A stretch of 34,594 nt of DNA from Chromatiales bacterium (GTDB lineage: Bacteria; Pseudomonadota; Gammaproteobacteria; Xanthomonadales; SZUA-36), in contig JAHEFT010000019.1 of the NCBI GenBank assembly GCA_024640025.1, positions 1 to 34,594 on the forward strand, in the 5' to 3' direction. Positions 7,383 through 14,322 of the stretch are shown here, in pieces. Numbering within the stretch: position 1 is the first letter of the stretch; every line of letters begins with the position of its first letter. The notes beneath the pieces were generated by a model, which saw nothing but the letters and a program-made list of their open reading frames with translations, had not been told where the DNA came from and searched no databases. Both the position numbers and the translations under genes were made by a program.

Positions 7383-8271
7383 GCATATTTTGCTCTGGCA
7401 ATTCATGCAATAGCTTACAGGCTAATTCCAATGCGTCCAAAAACCGTTGCGTGGCCCGGCTGACCTCATCGGCTGGGAGCAGATACAGGGCGTCCTGACT
7501 CACGGCTTTCATGGCAGGCCATTCGCGCCATGCGGAAAGAGGGTCTTCACCTGCCTGGCGAAAAGGCGCAAACAGGGCGTCCGGATTGGCCACAATCACC
7601 GACTCGTACCCGACCTGGAATGCGAGGCCGGGCTCCTGTTCGAACACATTGCGCCCATTACACATTTTCAACCCTTTGCTGATCAGGTGAGCGCCGTTGA
7701 TCGTGAAAAGAGGATTCTCTCCAACCTGGTAAAAATAGCTCAGCTCGTTCGTGCTTTCATATTTCAGGGTCAGCCTTTCGAGGCGTTGGCGAATGGCCCG
7801 GCCCTCCCGGTTCGCCTGGGCCTCTTGTCCCGCCGCTCTACCCATGGCTTCGATCGTGTCCGCGATCTCAGCGGGTTCACGAATTTCGACACTCCATACC
7901 GGTACTCCCAACGAACGCAGCTGCGCAATGGCCGGACGCGGGTTGCCTGATTCCCAGGCGATCACCAGGTCGGGACGAAGGGCAAGAATCCGCTCGGAAT
8001 CCAGCCGGAAAGCATCGCCTATCCGCGGGATGCTGAGTGCGGGTTTGGGGTAATCACTGAACTCAACCGTAGCAATCAGCCGGTCGCCGGCGCCGGCGGC
8101 AAACATCAACTCAGCGAGGTGCGGCGACAGGGTGACGACACGCTTTGCCGGCGCAGCCAGAACCAGGGCAGAGCCATCCGCCTGACCAAGCATGACTTCT
8201 CCCGCCAGGCCATGAAGACAGAATACGAGCAGGCCAAAGGCCGGAAAGAGTTGAAGCCTGGTGATCCTCAA
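7375..8271 (-). CDS. BtuF-like cobalamin (or metal-chelate) binding protein
   Basis: A 298-residue periplasmic binding protein of the BtuF/FhuD class III type. An N-terminal signal peptide (RITRLQLFPAFGLLVFCLHGLAG) is followed by the lobe motifs KRVVTLSPHLAELMFAAG, EFSDYP, IPRIGDAF and LRPDLVIAWESGN, very like BtuF. The start is TTG at 8271 with no clear Shine-Dalgarno site, seven bases after the ampE stop. Translation may depend on ampE. No BtuC permease or BtuD ATPase gene is in the window, so its transporter must be encoded elsewhere or it has another partner. Vitamin B12 is the likeliest ligand, but hemin or a siderophore is possible. Confidence 0.85.
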   Translation of the reverse strand: MRITRLQLFPAFGLLVFCLHGLAGEVMLGQADGSALVLAAPAKRVVTLSPHLAELMFAAGAGDRLIATVEFSDYPKPALSIPRIGDAFRLDSERILALRPDLVIAWESGNPRPAIAQLRSLGVPVWSVEIREPAEIADTIEAMGRAAGQEAQANREGRAIRQRLERLTLKYESTNELSYFYQVGENPLFTINGAHLISKGLKMCNGRNVFEQEPGLAFQVGYESVIVANPDALFAPFRQAGEDPLSAWREWPAMKAVSQDALYLLPADEVSRATQRFLDALELACKLLHELPEQNMHE

Positions 8272-8278
8272 GAGCAGA

Positions 8279-9160
8279 TCAGACGATCACGCCAATCAAC
8301 AGGAGCAGGGCAAGCACGGTCAACCACACACCCAGGATTCGCCAGGTGAGGTCCATGGCTTGCTGCAGGCAGGTCATGGGCCCTTCCAACTCGTCAGCAT
8401 AGCCGTCGCGGGCGGCGTGGCCGGTCAGCACAATTCTGCAGGCGCTGGAGAGGAGGAATCCGTTGTCGCCATCGAACAGGCCGTGTCCCTGTTCATCGTG
8501 GTAGCTTTTCCAGGCAGTGAAAACCGAGTCGAAATCCGTGGCAATCGCCAGCGAAAGGGTCATCAATTGGGCTGCAGGCCAATCCATGATCTGCTGAAGC
8601 CGGGTGAAAAGCCCCAGCTGGTCTTGACTGAGGTCGTGCTTTTCATGGACAAGCCAGTCCACCAGGCGGTACAGGAGGGCACCGGCGATACCGAGTACGG
8701 CAAACCAGAAAATCACGCCAAACCAACGTCTCAGCGCTTCCCGGAACACGGCCTCAACGGCCGCCGCACGAACTTCCCCGGAGTCTTCGGGAATCGGCTT
8801 GCGCAAGAGCCTGGCCAGGGCGTTGTCGCGGTCTTCCTGGTTTTCGGCTTCGACAACTTCGGCTACATCGGTGTCGAGGTCGCGGGGGCCGAAGCTGTAG
8901 ATCAAAACCGCAAGTGCCAGTAAAAACGAACCGGTGCTTCCGAATGCGGAAATCAGCAGATGGTTGACCAGCAGCAGCACCGTGAGCGGCACGGTAATAA
9001 TGACCAGGAATCCCAGGACATCCTGCCACAGCGGGAGCTTGCCAAAAGCGTCATTACTGAAATTAACCCAGGTGGTAAGCCACTGGCTTTTTCGAAACCG
9101 GCCGAGTTCACGCACAAAGTGACAGAGTCCGAAGGAGAGGAGAATCGCGATGATGGTCAT
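8279..9160 (-). CDS. ampE: AmpE-like membrane protein
   Basis: A 293-residue inner-membrane protein related to AmpE, classed with the CobD/CbiB-like group of membrane proteins. Early motifs are FGLCHFVRELGRFRKSQW and WVNFSN. The most family-specific block is FGVIFWFAVLGIAGALLYRL in the middle, with a C-terminal hydrophobic segment ILGVWLTVLALLLLIGVIV. In enterobacteria ampE sits with ampD and was linked to beta-lactamase induction. There is no ampD or beta-lactamase here. Instead it lies four bases after nudC and seven before the BtuF-like gene, so its role in this organism is open. The ATG at 9160 has only a weak ribosome site. Confidence 0.82.
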   Translation of the reverse strand: MTIIAILLSFGLCHFVRELGRFRKSQWLTTWVNFSNDAFGKLPLWQDVLGFLVIITVPLTVLLLVNHLLISAFGSTGSFLLALAVLIYSFGPRDLDTDVAEVVEAENQEDRDNALARLLRKPIPEDSGEVRAAAVEAVFREALRRWFGVIFWFAVLGIAGALLYRLVDWLVHEKHDLSQDQLGLFTRLQQIMDWPAAQLMTLSLAIATDFDSVFTAWKSYHDEQGHGLFDGDNGFLLSSACRIVLTGHAARDGYADELEGPMTCLQQAMDLTWRILGVWLTVLALLLLIGVIV

Positions 9161-9164
9161 TGGA

Positions 9165-10175
9165 CTATTCTATTCCTTTGCGGCTGAGCCAGCTACCCGC
9201 CTGCTGTAACAGGGATTTGAGATCTTCTCCGCACTGTTGCGTATACCAGTCGGAGATCAGTTGAAAAGCGATTGAAACCGGCGGCGGCAGACGGATTTCA
9301 TCACGTGTGATTGCATCTTCCAGCTCACTCGTCGTAAACCAGCGGACGGCTTCCATTTCATCCGACGGGCCGCATTTGCGGCTATCCGCTTCAGCGGAGA
9401 AACCGCACATCGCAGAGGCGGGAAAAGGCCAGGGTTGCGACGAGACGTAGCGGATGCTTTTCAGCCGCACTTTGGCTTCCTCGAAGACCTCACGGACCAC
9501 CGCATCCTCCAGGCTCTCGCCTGGTTCGACGAAGCCGGCGAGCGTTGAAAACCGCCTCGGCGGCCAGTTGGCATTGTGGCCCAGCAGGCAGGCGTCGCCC
9601 TGTGTCACCAGTACGATAATCGCAGGATCAATGCGGGGAAACGACTGCCGTCCGCATTCCTCGTTGCTGCAGATCAGTTTGTGCCCGGAAGATTCAAGCC
9701 GGTTTGCGCTTCCGCAGACGCCGCAGAAAACGTGCCGGTACTGCCAGTAAAGCAGGGCTTTCGCATAGGCCAGGACACCGGCATGCTTGGTATCCATATC
9801 GACCGAAGCCAGGCGCAGGTCGATGAATTGGGCCTCGGGATGACGGGCAAGCACCCGTTGCTGCTGACCGTCGTTAATGGACACGGCGAAGAAATAGCGC
9901 TTTCCATCCGTGCCCAGCAAGGTTGGGGGCTGAATCGCGTCCGGTTGATCAAGTTCTCCGGGTTCGAGATAGACGGCGATCTGACCATCCCCGCTGTTGG
10001 CCAGCAGGCTGCGGTTTCGCCACAGGGGTACGAAGCGGGCCTTACTGGAGTTGAGGGCGCGTTCCACCCAGGCTTCATCGTCGCGAAACTCGGCCAGACG
10101 GTCCAGGCGCACAGATGCAAAGACATTGCGCCGGGAACGCGTAATGCGGTCAATGCTCAGGTCCGGCTGCGGCAC
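9165..10175 (-). CDS. nudC: NADH pyrophosphatase NudC (NAD-cap/NAD+ diphosphatase)
   Basis: A 336-residue Nudix hydrolase that splits NAD(H) to NMN(H) plus AMP and, in E. coli, removes NAD caps from RNA. It has an N-terminal domain, a zinc ribbon (CGVC then CSNEEC) near residues 145-170, and a Nudix box beginning GFVEPGESLEDAVVREVFEE. The NudC signature SQPWPFPAS follows the box. The Nudix consensus glycine after the EE pair is lysine here (EEAKV). Start is GTG at 10175, three bases after the erpA stop, without a clear Shine-Dalgarno site, which suggests coupling to erpA. The next gene, ampE, starts four bases after the stop. Confidence 0.93.
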   Translation of the reverse strand: MPQPDLSIDRITRSRRNVFASVRLDRLAEFRDDEAWVERALNSSKARFVPLWRNRSLLANSGDGQIAVYLEPGELDQPDAIQPPTLLGTDGKRYFFAVSINDGQQQRVLARHPEAQFIDLRLASVDMDTKHAGVLAYAKALLYWQYRHVFCGVCGSANRLESSGHKLICSNEECGRQSFPRIDPAIIVLVTQGDACLLGHNANWPPRRFSTLAGFVEPGESLEDAVVREVFEEAKVRLKSIRYVSSQPWPFPASAMCGFSAEADSRKCGPSDEMEAVRWFTTSELEDAITRDEIRLPPPVSIAFQLISDWYTQQCGEDLKSLLQQAGSWLSRKGIE

Positions 10176-10178
10176 CGG

Positions 10179-10550
10179 TTAGACGGAAAAAGAGGAACCA
10201 CAGCCACAGGTGGTGCTGGCATTCGGGTTCCGGATCACGAACTGGGCGCCCTGCAGGCTTTCCGAGTAATCGACTTCCGCCCCCATCAGGTATTGAAAGC
10301 TCAGGGGATCAACCAGCAGTGTCACGCCGTCGTTATCTACCGCAATGTCGTCCTCGGCCCGTTCTTCGTCAAACGAAAAGCCGTACTGGAACCCGGAACA
10401 GCCTCCGCCTGAGATATAGACACGCAGTTTGAGATCAGGATTGCGTTCTTCAAGTATCAGCTCCTGCACCTTGCGTGCAGCCGCGTCTGTGAAGACGATA
10501 GAGGGCATGGCCTGTTCACCGGGCGTCGAGATGTTGATCAATGTTTCCAT
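10179..10550 (-). CDS. erpA: Iron-sulfur cluster insertion protein ErpA
   Basis: A-type Fe-S carrier that delivers clusters to target enzymes, including those of isoprenoid synthesis. The three ligand cysteines are in [12 protein letters not shown] and [10 protein letters not shown] at the C terminus, in the usual spacing. The rest closely matches ErpA ([36 protein letters not shown]). Three starts are possible: GTG at 10559, ATG at 10550 (123 residues, used here) and ATG at 10508 (109 residues, with GGTGA seven bases upstream). E. coli ErpA is 114 residues, so the shortest is also reasonable. It lies between the DUF6776 gene and nudC, the former pairing being familiar from Pseudomonas. Confidence 0.94.
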   Translation of the reverse strand: METLINISTPGEQAMPSIVFTDAAARKVQELILEERNPDLKLRVYISGGGCSGFQYGFSFDEERAEDDIAVDNDGVTLLVDPLSFQYLMGAEVDYSESLQGAQFVIRNPNASTTCGCGSSFSV

Positions 10551-10582
10551 GTCGATCACTATGGTGGCAAATGGCGGTTAAA

Positions 10583-11284
10583 TCAATAATTCTGTAGCTC
10601 GCTCCAGTTGAAGTTCCGGGTAACCGGACTTTTTCTGTCGCTGGTTTCGAGCGTGACGAGCAGGCGTGTCGGGCTGAAATGATCCGGCAGCGTCAAATAC
10701 CCTTCAAGTTGCTGAAAGTACTTGAACCGAAAGGCAGGTTCAGGTGCATCTTTGTCCCCCACCTGTGACCAGTGCAATGTCACGGGTCGGTCATCCATCG
10801 TGCCTTCGATATCGATCCTGGCCTTTCCGCTGATGATAGATGCCCGCCGGATATTCTGGGTCAGCGTGAGGACAAACTGGAAAACCCGGTCCGATTCGGT
10901 CGGGATCACTTCGGCCCGGTAGAGGTCCAGTCCGGACAGCGCGCCGCCCGTGCCCGCCAGCCGGCCATAGAAATCGAGCTCACCCCGAAGCCGGCCGAGT
11001 TCCGCCTGGCGTTCACTTTCGTGCTTCCTTAACAGGCGGTTGGCCTGCCGCAAAACTTCGGTTTCCTGTTCCAGGACCACCTGCCTCGCCTGCATTCGCT
11101 TCATGCGGCCGCTCACGGAGTCCAGGTCGGTTGAGAGAAGTCTTACCTGCTCCTGAAGTTTTTCTGTCTCCGGTGTGATTCCGGTGCCTGCCATTTGCCA
11201 AACGATAAAAAGCAATACGCCTGCCACGGTAATAGTGACCACCATGGCTTCGATAAATCCGGTTTTCGATTCACCATTTTGCAT
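10583..11284 (-). CDS. DUF6776-type membrane-anchored coiled-coil protein
   Basis: A 233-residue protein with one N-terminal transmembrane helix (about residues 12-30, MVVTITVAGVLLFIVWQMAG), a long coiled coil (about 38-100, rich in E, Q, R, L) and a C-terminal beta-rich domain that I take to be periplasmic. I recognise it as the DUF6776 type found next to erpA in Pseudomonas. The function is unknown. The ATG at 11284 lies only five bases after the T-run of a strong intrinsic terminator, and no Shine-Dalgarno site is visible. A second in-frame ATG at 11245 also has a weak site. Expression may need read-through of the terminator or an RNA switch. Confidence 0.8.
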   Translation of the reverse strand: MQNGESKTGFIEAMVVTITVAGVLLFIVWQMAGTGITPETEKLQEQVRLLSTDLDSVSGRMKRMQARQVVLEQETEVLRQANRLLRKHESERQAELGRLRGELDFYGRLAGTGGALSGLDLYRAEVIPTESDRVFQFVLTLTQNIRRASIISGKARIDIEGTMDDRPVTLHWSQVGDKDAPEPAFRFKYFQQLEGYLTLPDHFSPTRLLVTLETSDRKSPVTRNFNWSELQNY

Positions 11285-11287
11285 ATG

Positions 11288-11311
11288 ACAAAAAAGCGGC
11301 CGAAGCCGCTT
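11288..11311 (-). terminator. Intrinsic terminator with UUCG tetraloop
   Basis: On the minus strand a perfect seven-base stem, AAGCGGC/GCCGCTT, closes a TTCG tetraloop and runs straight into TTTTTTG. This is a textbook rho-independent terminator. It sits 120 bases past the cysQ stop, downstream of its own apparent promoter at 11386-11415, and just before the DUF6776 start codon. It most likely ends a short RNA that starts near 11380. Confidence 0.88.
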
Positions 11312-11381
11312 ATTCCCTGCACGTTCTGATTATTATTTGAAGATTATTTTTATCGTTATTTGGCAAGACCCCAGAACTGCA
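11290..11381 (-). ncRNA. Candidate small RNA of about 90 nt (possibly Hfq-binding)
   Basis: The predicted transcript starts near 11380, six to seven bases after a TATAAA box, and ends in the UUCG-loop terminator at 11288-11311. Its first bases (TGCAGTTCTG, read 11381 to 11372) pair with CAGAACGTGCA (11328 to 11318), with one bulge, so the 5' end is locked into a closing stem. The roughly 43-base loop between them is A-rich and holds runs such as AAATAACGATAAAAATAATC and AAATAATAATC. These resemble the ARN triplets bound by the distal face of Hfq. No open reading frame of note is present. I do not recognise an established RNA family. The alternative is a regulatory leader of the DUF6776-erpA operon. 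Confidence 0.6.
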
Positions 11382-11385
11382 CAAG

Positions 11386-11415
11386 TTTATACCGTGCCGA
11401 CCCCGGCCCCGTCAA
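11386..11415 (-). promoter_or_regulatory. Sigma70-type promoter of the candidate small RNA
   Basis: On the minus strand TTGACG (11410-11415; five of six consensus) and TATAAA (11386-11391; five of six) are separated by 18 bases. The spacer is very GC-rich while the region after the -10 is AT-rich. The -35 box lies 15 bases past the cysQ stop, so the promoter is independent of cysQ. Confidence 0.65.
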
Positions 11416-11429
11416 GAACCGGTTGCAGA

Positions 11430-12239
11430 TTAGTAGTCTTCGAACAGGCCCAGCCAGTCTCTGTCCGTGTCAGCGATCACCAGGAACTCCGGGTTCAATA
11501 GCGATTTTTTCATGTTGTAGCGCAATGGCTTTCCATTCAGCGTTATGATCCGGCCTCCGGCCGCCAGCACAACGGCATGAGCTGCCGCGGTATCCCATTC
11601 AGAAGTCGGGCCGAGGCGCGGATAAAAGTCGGCCTTGCCCTCGGCCAGAAGGCAGAACTTCAGTGAACTGCCCATGCTGACCAGTTCATACTTGCCGATT
11701 TTGCTGAGAAATCCGGAAAGCCGGGGATTGGCATGTGAGCGGCTGCCGACCACGACCGGGGGATTGGCGCAGGGTTTACGGATGCTGATGTGATTCATCA
11801 TTCCATCCTGGCCATGCTTGCTGGCCCATTTGCCGACGAGGCCGGTATAAGTTACTCCGCTGACCGGAACATGAACCACACCAAGGACTGGGCTGTGGTA
11901 GCGAATCAACGCGATGTTGACCGTGAACTCGCCATTGCGGTTAATGAACTCCTTGGTGCCGTCCAGGGGATCAACCAGCCAGTATTGCTGCCAGTCCGCC
12001 CTCGCATCCCAGTCGATATCCGAGGATTCCTCCGACAATACAGGTATGTCGGGTGTCAAGTGAGCCAGCGCATCACATATGATCCGGTGACTGGCGAGAT
12101 CAGCCTGAGTCAACGGCGATTCGTCTTCTTTTTGGGTGACTTCAAAATCCTGCTGATAGATTTCGAGAATTGCCTTGCCGGCTTCAACCGCGATTTCCGC
12201 AATGGCCTCGGCAAATACACCCAGGTCGCTTTCAGTCAT
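11430..12239 (-). CDS. cysQ: 3'(2'),5'-bisphosphate nucleotidase CysQ
   Basis: A 269-residue inositol-monophosphatase-superfamily enzyme that dephosphorylates 3'-phosphoadenosine 5'-phosphate (PAP), the by-product of sulfate assimilation and acyl-carrier-protein loading. Metal-binding motifs are visible: LSEES near residue 70, the DPLDGTKEF signature near residue 90, and SEWDTAAAHAVV near residue 210. The ATG at 12239 overlaps the nudE stop by eight bases (ATGACTGA), indicating coupling. nudE next to cysQ is a known gammaproteobacterial pairing. Its stop is followed by the small-RNA promoter. Confidence 0.93.
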   Translation of the reverse strand: MTESDLGVFAEAIAEIAVEAGKAILEIYQQDFEVTQKEDESPLTQADLASHRIICDALAHLTPDIPVLSEESSDIDWDARADWQQYWLVDPLDGTKEFINRNGEFTVNIALIRYHSPVLGVVHVPVSGVTYTGLVGKWASKHGQDGMMNHISIRKPCANPPVVVGSRSHANPRLSGFLSKIGKYELVSMGSSLKFCLLAEGKADFYPRLGPTSEWDTAAAHAVVLAAGGRIITLNGKPLRYNMKKSLLNPEFLVIADTDRDWLGLFEDY

Positions 12240-12798
12240 TAAGACTCTCCTTCCTTAGATAGTCCCGTGCAATATAGAGCGCAGCGATCGTCCTGCCCTC
12301 GGTGCAATCGTCGCGGGCGGTTAACGAACGCAAGTCCGAGATGGGCCAGGGGATCACCTCGAGTTCTTCGGGTTCGTCACCCTCCAGCCACTCCGGGTAA
12401 AGGTCACGGGCTAATACAACGTGGGTGACATGGGTCATGTAGCCCGGTGCCAGGCTGAGATGGGTCAGTTTCTCGAGACTCCTGGCGCCGTAACCGATTT
12501 CTTCCTTCATTTCGCGTTGTGCGGCCTCGAGTATGGTTTCCCCATGTTCCAGGCGCCCTTTGGGTAAGCCCACCTCGTAGTGGTGCAGGCCGGCGGCGTA
12601 TTCACGCGCCAGCAGCACGGTATTGTCGTCCAGCATGGGTACGATGATGACAGCGCCCAGTCCGCGTGTTTTCATCCGGTAGTACTGGCGCCGCTCCCCA
12701 TTGGAAAACTCCAGGTCAAGTTGTTCTACCCGGTACATTTCCCTGGCGTCCTGGTCCGTTCTTGCATGGATCACCGGTAGCGTTTTCGAGTCATTCAT
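12232..12798 (-). CDS. nudE: ADP-compounds hydrolase NudE
   Basis: A 188-residue Nudix hydrolase acting on ADP-ribose, AP3A and NADH in E. coli. The Nudix box GRLEHGETILEAAQREMKEEIGYG near residues 90-113 is complete. NudE-specific surroundings are QLDLEFSNGERRQYYRM, REYAAGLHHYEVGLPKG and DLYPEWLEGDEPEEL. The ATG at 12798 gives a family-sized protein and overlaps the upstream HisN-like gene by eight bases. A longer frame to 12915 lies inside that gene and is not real coding. It overlaps cysQ at its end, making a three-gene chain of nucleotide and phosphate-ester hydrolases. Confidence 0.92.
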   Translation of the reverse strand: MNDSKTLPVIHARTDQDAREMYRVEQLDLEFSNGERRQYYRMKTRGLGAVIIVPMLDDNTVLLAREYAAGLHHYEVGLPKGRLEHGETILEAAQREMKEEIGYGARSLEKLTHLSLAPGYMTHVTHVVLARDLYPEWLEGDEPEELEVIPWPISDLRSLTARDDCTEGRTIAALYIARDYLRKESLND

Positions 12799-13552
12799 TA
12801 AGGATGTCCAGAAGCTGTCTGTGCAGGCCGGGAACCGCAGCAAGGACCGAGGTCGTTCCAAGCCCGGGAGCACGGCCTTCAAGGTCGGTAAATATGCCGC
12901 CGGCTTCCTCCACAATAACGCTCAAGGCCGCGATATCGAGGATGTTGACGTCCGATTCGATCACCGCGTCGAGCTGTCCGGCCGCAAGACGATGATAGTG
13001 GTAATAGTCTCCATAGCCACGCGTGCGGTTGACCTGTGCGAAAATTTTCCCCAGCCCGGCCCACTGCCCCGACCGGGCCATGGATTGCAGGTTACCGGTC
13101 GAAACCGATGCTTCGGAAAGTCGGGTTTTTGAGCTGACAGAAACGGGTGAGCCATCCATTACGGCGCCCGCTCCCCGGGTAGCCCAGGCGATTTCGTTGG
13201 CCGCCGGAGCTGAAGACACCCCCAGCACCAGGCGCCCGCGGTGCATGAGTGCGATCTGGGTGGAAAACATGCCGTAGCCGCCGACGAAACTCTTGGTTCC
13301 GTCTATGGGATCCACCAGCCAGAGGTATTCTGCGTCTGCCTGCTGTTTGCCGCTTTCCTCACCGAAAAAGCCATGAGCCGGAAATTCAGCCAGCAGAATC
13401 CCGCGTATAATTTCCTCAGCCCGGCGGTCAGCGACGGTAACCGGTGTCTGATCGGATTTCAGTTCAACCTCGAAATCACCGCGGTAATAGCGCAGAATTT
13501 CTTCCGCTGCGGCATTTGCGGCCGCCAGTGCGGATTTGAGAAATGGATCCAT
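12791..13552 (-). CDS. HisN-type histidinol-phosphatase / inositol monophosphatase family
   Basis: A 253-residue Mg-dependent phosphatase of the inositol monophosphatase fold. Motifs are GEESG near residue 65, WLVDPIDGTKSF near residue 80 and VNILDIAALSVIVEEAGG near residue 215. The RGYGDYYHYHRLAAG segment is typical of the HisN subgroup, in which the family phosphatase serves histidine synthesis in organisms lacking a HisB-type phosphatase. Other sugar phosphates are possible, and no his genes are nearby. It heads the nudE-cysQ chain and is divergent from rsmE across a 41-base gap. Confidence 0.85.
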   Translation of the reverse strand: MDPFLKSALAAANAAAEEILRYYRGDFEVELKSDQTPVTVADRRAEEIIRGILLAEFPAHGFFGEESGKQQADAEYLWLVDPIDGTKSFVGGYGMFSTQIALMHRGRLVLGVSSAPAANEIAWATRGAGAVMDGSPVSVSSKTRLSEASVSTGNLQSMARSGQWAGLGKIFAQVNRTRGYGDYYHYHRLAAGQLDAVIESDVNILDIAALSVIVEEAGGIFTDLEGRAPGLGTTSVLAAVPGLHRQLLDILNE

Positions 13553-13593
13553 AATTTTTTGCAGCTTGGCTAAAGATAAGGAATGATATCAAA

Positions 13594-14322
13594 GTGCGCA
13601 TACATCGTGTTCATACCCATCAAGCACTTGAGCCCGGCCATGAAATAAGGCTGGAGGGCAGAGGCGCACATTACCTGCGGCGCGTGCTTCGTGCCGCCCC
13701 GGGCGATGTGATCGTGCTTTTCAATGGTGATGGTCATGATTATGCCTCGGAATTGACGCGCTTCGGGAAAAACGAGGTCGTTCTGTCCGTGAACAGCCGA
13801 TTGCCAGCGGCGGGGGAGTCCGGACTCGACATTACCGTGGTTCAGGCCATAAGCCGCGGTGAGCGCATGGATCAAACGCTGCTTAAATGCACCGAGCTTG
13901 GTGTGAAGTGTTTTCAGCCTCTGCAAAGTGAGCGTGTTGAAGTCAGGCTCAAAGCCGAAAAGCTGGTTAAACGCCTGGAACACTGGCAGGGAGTTGTCGT
14001 TTCGGCCTGCGAGCAAAGCGGGCGCGCAGTCGTCCCTGGGGTTCTAATGCCCCTTGATTTCCATGAGTGGCTGGGTGCCGGTCCGGTCAGTTTCGGGCTG
14101 GTTCTCGCTCCAGGCGCAGAGACTCCCCTGTCCAGGATAGAGTTTTCCAGCCCTGTTCACATCGTAGTCGGCCCGGAAGGGGGGTTCAGTGAATCCGAAA
14201 TGAACCAGATGGCGATGCAAGGTTTGCAGCCGGTCAGTCTCGGACCAAGGGTGCTCCGAACCGAGACGGCCGCCCCTGCTGCGGTTGCTGTAATCCAGGC
14301 GTTGGCTGGAGATTTCGCCTAG
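13594..14322 (+). CDS. rsmE: 16S rRNA (uracil-1498-N3)-methyltransferase RsmE
   Basis: A 242-residue SPOUT-class methyltransferase that makes m3U1498 in 16S rRNA. An N-terminal PUA-like domain (RIHRVHTHQAL, HYLRRVLRAAPGD) is followed by the knotted SAM-binding domain with KCTELGVKCFQPL, ACEQSGRAVVP, IVVGPEGGFSESE and the C-terminal LGPRVLRTETA knot. The start is GTG with AAGGA about twelve bases upstream. The gene ends tail to tail with chpC, the stop codons overlapping. rsmE next to the Chp cluster is also seen in Pseudomonas. Confidence 0.95.
   Translation: MRIHRVHTHQALEPGHEIRLEGRGAHYLRRVLRAAPGDVIVLFNGDGHDYASELTRFGKNEVVLSVNSRLPAAGESGLDITVVQAISRGERMDQTLLKCTELGVKCFQPLQSERVEVRLKAEKLVKRLEHWQGVVVSACEQSGRAVVPGVLMPLDFHEWLGAGPVSFGLVLAPGAETPLSRIEFSSPVHIVVGPEGGFSESEMNQMAMQGLQPVSLGPRVLRTETAAPAAVAVIQALAGDFA

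Noticed and set aside
9576-10412. 278-codon plus-strand frame antisense to nudC and erpA
   Set aside because: Covers two genes with unmistakable motifs and shows no family likeness.
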